Below, piece by piece: positions 61,633 through 64,000 of a DNA stretch of 64,000 nt. Position numbers and translations under genes: made by a program. The first letter of the stretch is position 1. Each line of letters opens with the position of its first letter. The notes under the pieces were generated by a model that did no database searches, was not told the DNA's origin, and was given only the letters and a program-made list of their open reading frames with translations. This DNA comes from Paucibacter sp. KCTC 42545 (lineage in GTDB: Bacteria > Pseudomonadota > Gammaproteobacteria > Burkholderiales > Burkholderiaceae_C), in NCBI RefSeq assembly GCF_001477625.1, contig NZ_CP013692.1, positions 3,162,001-3,226,000 on the forward strand, written 5' to 3'.

Positions 61633-64000
61633 TCAGCGCCTACGCCGAGCTGCATTGCCTCAGCCACTACTCTTTTTTGCGCGGCGCCTCCAGCCCGCAA
61701 GAGTTGGTGGAGCGCGCCCATGCGCAAGGCTATGCGGCGCTGGCCATCACCGATGAATGCTCACTGGCCGGCGTGGTGCGTGCCCATGTCGCGGCCAAGG
61801 CCTGCGGGCTCAAGCTGTTGATCGGCAGCGAATTCCTGGTCAGCGAAGCCGAGGGCCCCGGCTTCAAACTTGTGCTGCTGGCCCGCCATCTGCAAGGCTA
61901 TGGCGAGCTGTGCCAGTTCATCACCGACTTGCGGCGCAGCGCGCCCAAGGGCAGCTACCAGCTCAGCTGGGCCTTGCTGCAGCAGCATGCCGCGCAGCTG
62001 AGCAGCGGCTGCCTGGCCTTGTTGCTGCCGCTGCGCAGCAGCAGCGACGCGCAATTGCTGGCGCAGGCGCAGTGGCTGTTGCAAGCCTTCAGCGGGCGGG
62101 CCTGGATTGGCGTGGCCCTGCTGCGCGAACTGGGCGACGAACTCTGGCTGCACCGGCTGCGGCAGATCTCGCAGGCCACGGCCCTGCCCCTGGTGGCGGC
62201 GGGCGATGTGCATCTGCATGTGCGCTCGCGCAAGCCGCTGCAAGATGTGATGACAGCCACCCGGCTGAATCGCCCCATCAGCGCCTGCGGCTATGAGCTG
62301 CAGCCCAATGCCGAGCGGCATCTGCGCAGCCGCCTGCGCCTGGCGCAGCTCTACCCGGCCGATCTGCTGGCGCAAACCTTGGTGGTGGCGGCGGCCTGCA
62401 GCTTCTCGCTCGACGAAATTCGCTACCAATACCCCAGCGAGGTGGTGCCGCCGGGTCAGAGCCCGGCCCAGCATTTGCGCGCCCTCACCGAAGCAGGTGC
62501 GCGCATTCGCTGGCCGCAGGGCGTGGCAGCAGCGCACCGCGCCCAGATGGAGCATGAGCTGGCACTGATCCACGAGATGGGCTACGAGCATTACTTCCTC
62601 ACCGTGGCCGATGTGGTGAGCTTTGCGCGCGGCCAAGAGATCCTCTGCCAGGGGCGCGGCTCGGCGGCCAATAGCATCGTCTGCTTTTGCCTGCACATCA
62701 CCGAGGTTGACCCGGCGCGCAGCAGCATGCTGTTCGAGCGCTTCATCAGCCGCGAACGCAACGAGCCGCCCGACATCGATGTGGACTTCGAACACGATCG
62801 ACGCGAAGAGGTGATTCAGTACCTCTACAGCAAATACGGCCGCGAGCGCGCCGCGCTGACCGCGGTGGTGATCAGCTACCGGCCGCGCAGCGCCATCCGC
62901 GATGTGGGCCGGGCGCTGGGCTTGGACCCTGAACTGGTGGAGCGCCTGGCCAAGGATCACCACGGCTGGACCGAAGAAGTGCTGCCCGAGGAGCGCCTGC
63001 AGCAGCTGCAAGCCGAGCTGGGCCTGGACTTCGGTAGCCTGCAGCTGCGCCAGCTGCTGCTGCTGACGCGCCAGCTGATGGGCATGCCGCGCCACCTCAG
63101 CCAGCACCCCGGCGGCTTTGTGTTGACGCAGGGGCCGCTGTCGCGCCTGGTGCCGATCGAGAACGCCAGCATGGTCGATCGCACCGTGATCCAGTGGGAC
63201 AAGGACGATATCGACGCGCTCGGCCTGATGAAGGTGGATGTGTTGGCGCTGGGCATGCTCAGCGCGCTGCGGCGCAGCTTCCAGCTGATTGAGCAGTTAC
63301 GCGGCCAGCCCTTTGGCATGAAGGACGTGCCCGAGGGCGACCGCCCCACCTACGACATGATCTGCCGGGCCGACACGGTGGGCGTGTTCCAGATCGAATC
63401 GCGCGCCCAGATGTCCATGCTGCCGCGCCTGCAGCCGCGCTGTTTTTACGATCTGGTGGTGGAAGTGGCCATCGTGCGCCCCGGCCCGATTCAGGGCGGC
63501 ATGGTCCACCCCTATTTGAAGAACCGGGCCATGCGGCCGCAAGACATTCAGTACCCCAGCGAGGCGCTCAAGGTGGCGCTGGAGCGCACCTGCGGCATCC
63601 CGATTTTTCAAGAGCAGGTGATGCAGGTGGCGATGATCGCGGCCAGCTTCTCGGCCGGTGAGGCCGACCAGCTGCGCCGCGCCATGGCGGCCTGGAAACG
63701 GCCCGGCGACCTGCAGCGCTTTCACGAAAAGATCTTGAGCGGCATGCGCGCCAATGGCTACACCGACGACTTTGCCGAGGCCATCTTCCGCCAGATCAAG
63801 GGCTTTGCCTCCTACGGCTTTCCAGAGTCGCATGCCGCCAGTTTCGCGCTGCTGACCTATGTGTCTTGCTGGGTCAAGCAGCATGAGCCGGCGGTGTTTT
63901 TGTGCGCCCTGCTGAACTCACAACCGCTGGGCTTTTACTCACCCAGCCAGCTGGTGCAAGACGCGCGCCGCCACGACATCGAGGTGCGCGCGGTGGATGT
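61629..64000 (+). CDS. dnaE2: Error-prone DNA polymerase DnaE2 (N-terminal part)
   Basis: The first 790 residues of the alternative C-family polymerase used for translesion synthesis. The PHP domain opens with [27 protein letters not shown]. The polymerase active site has PPDIDVDF (D382, D384, D386), preceded by [34 protein letters not shown] and [23 protein letters not shown] are further conserved blocks. The gene runs off the right edge. It starts at ATG 61629, overlapping the imuB stop. With ImuA and ImuB it makes damage-induced mutations and is SOS-controlled. Confidence 0.96.
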   Translation, partial: MISAYAELHCLSHYSFLRGASSPQELVERAHAQGYAALAITDECSLAGVVRAHVAAKACGLKLLIGSEFLVSEAEGPGFKLVLLARHLQGYGELCQFITDLRRSAPKGSYQLSWALLQQHAAQLSSGCLALLLPLRSSSDAQLLAQAQWLLQAFSGRAWIGVALLRELGDELWLHRLRQISQATALPLVAAGDVHLHVRSRKPLQDVMTATRLNRPISACGYELQPNAERHLRSRLRLAQLYPADLLAQTLVVAAACSFSLDEIRYQYPSEVVPPGQSPAQHLRALTEAGARIRWPQGVAAAHRAQMEHELALIHEMGYEHYFLTVADVVSFARGQEILCQGRGSAANSIVCFCLHITEVDPARSSMLFERFISRERNEPPDIDVDFEHDRREEVIQYLYSKYGRERAALTAVVISYRPRSAIRDVGRALGLDPELVERLAKDHHGWTEEVLPEERLQQLQAELGLDFGSLQLRQLLLLTRQLMGMPRHLSQHPGGFVLTQGPLSRLVPIENASMVDRTVIQWDKDDIDALGLMKVDVLALGMLSALRRSFQLIEQLRGQPFGMKDVPEGDRPTYDMICRADTVGVFQIESRAQMSMLPRLQPRCFYDLVVEVAIVRPGPIQGGMVHPYLKNRAMRPQDIQYPSEALKVALERTCGIPIFQEQVMQVAMIAASFSAGEADQLRRAMAAWKRPGDLQRFHEKILSGMRANGYTDDFAEAIFRQIKGFASYGFPESHAASFALLTYVSCWVKQHEPAVFLCALLNSQPLGFYSPSQLVQDARRHDIEVRAVD

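Overview
The window is ordinary chromosomal DNA from a GC-rich betaproteobacterium, most likely order Burkholderiales (Roseateles/Rubrivivax/Leptothrix-like). I infer this from gene content and order: a one-subunit sulfite reductase with DUF934, sspA/sspB beside petABC, hisI-hisE-HIT-tatABC-degS-nif3, argB near slmA, a Bug-family binding protein, several PEP-CTERM proteins and an imuA-imuB-dnaE2 mutasome. I see no prophage, insertion sequence, plasmid module or CRISPR array.

Layout. 1-3600: end of a ubiquinone methyltransferase operon, small conserved genes, a YbiB-like protein and a NYN-LOTUS protein. 3.8-10.8 kb: one long assimilatory sulfate reduction operon (TauE-like exporter, cysI, DUF934, cysH, cysD, cysN, siroheme methyltransferase) behind a promoter that overlaps an inverted repeat. 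10.8-12.4 kb: a 7Fe ferredoxin and a ferredoxin-NADP reductase, possible electron donors to CysI. 12.6-15 kb: a TPP riboswitch in front of a TonB-dependent receptor, which is therefore probably a thiamin-related importer. 15-17 kb: two tRNA-Asn genes, a glutaredoxin and an iron block (bfd, bfr, hemP) with two Fur-box-like sites. 17-22.4 kb: two PEP-CTERM proteins, secA, a DciA-like gene and tRNA-Thr. 22.4-26.8 kb: sspB, sspA and the cytochrome bc1 complex. 27-33 kb: mscL, a DUF1631 protein, pdxA, nif3-like and a DegS-like protease. 33-37.7 kb: an operon from a DUF815 ATPase through an in-frame Nudix-HisI fusion, hisE, a membrane protein and a HIT protein to tatABC. 38-42 kb: a PEP-CTERM protein, a secreted 5'-nucleotidase and a TPR protein with a degenerate protease-like domain. 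42-46 kb: slmA, an orphan response regulator, a HAD nucleotidase, a repeat/palindrome patch, argB and dtd. 46-56.8 kb: a branched-chain-type ABC importer bracketed by two CoA ligases, with a divergent Crp/Fnr regulator. 56.9-59.1 kb: an amidohydrolase and a GNAT acetyltransferase. 59.3 kb to the end: imuA-imuB-dnaE2 behind a perfect LexA box; dnaE2 runs off the window.

The most unusual points are the Nudix-HisI fusion, which joins what look like two separate loci; the TPP riboswitch acting on a TonB receptor; the two-ligase ABC import cluster with a small unknown protein and a stack of hairpins behind the binding-protein gene; and the repeat that forms a 21-bp-arm palindrome with the end of argB. 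None is clearly a wholly new system; the ABC/ligase cluster is the best candidate for an uncharacterised pathway. All calls come from reading the sequence and translations; no database search was possible.
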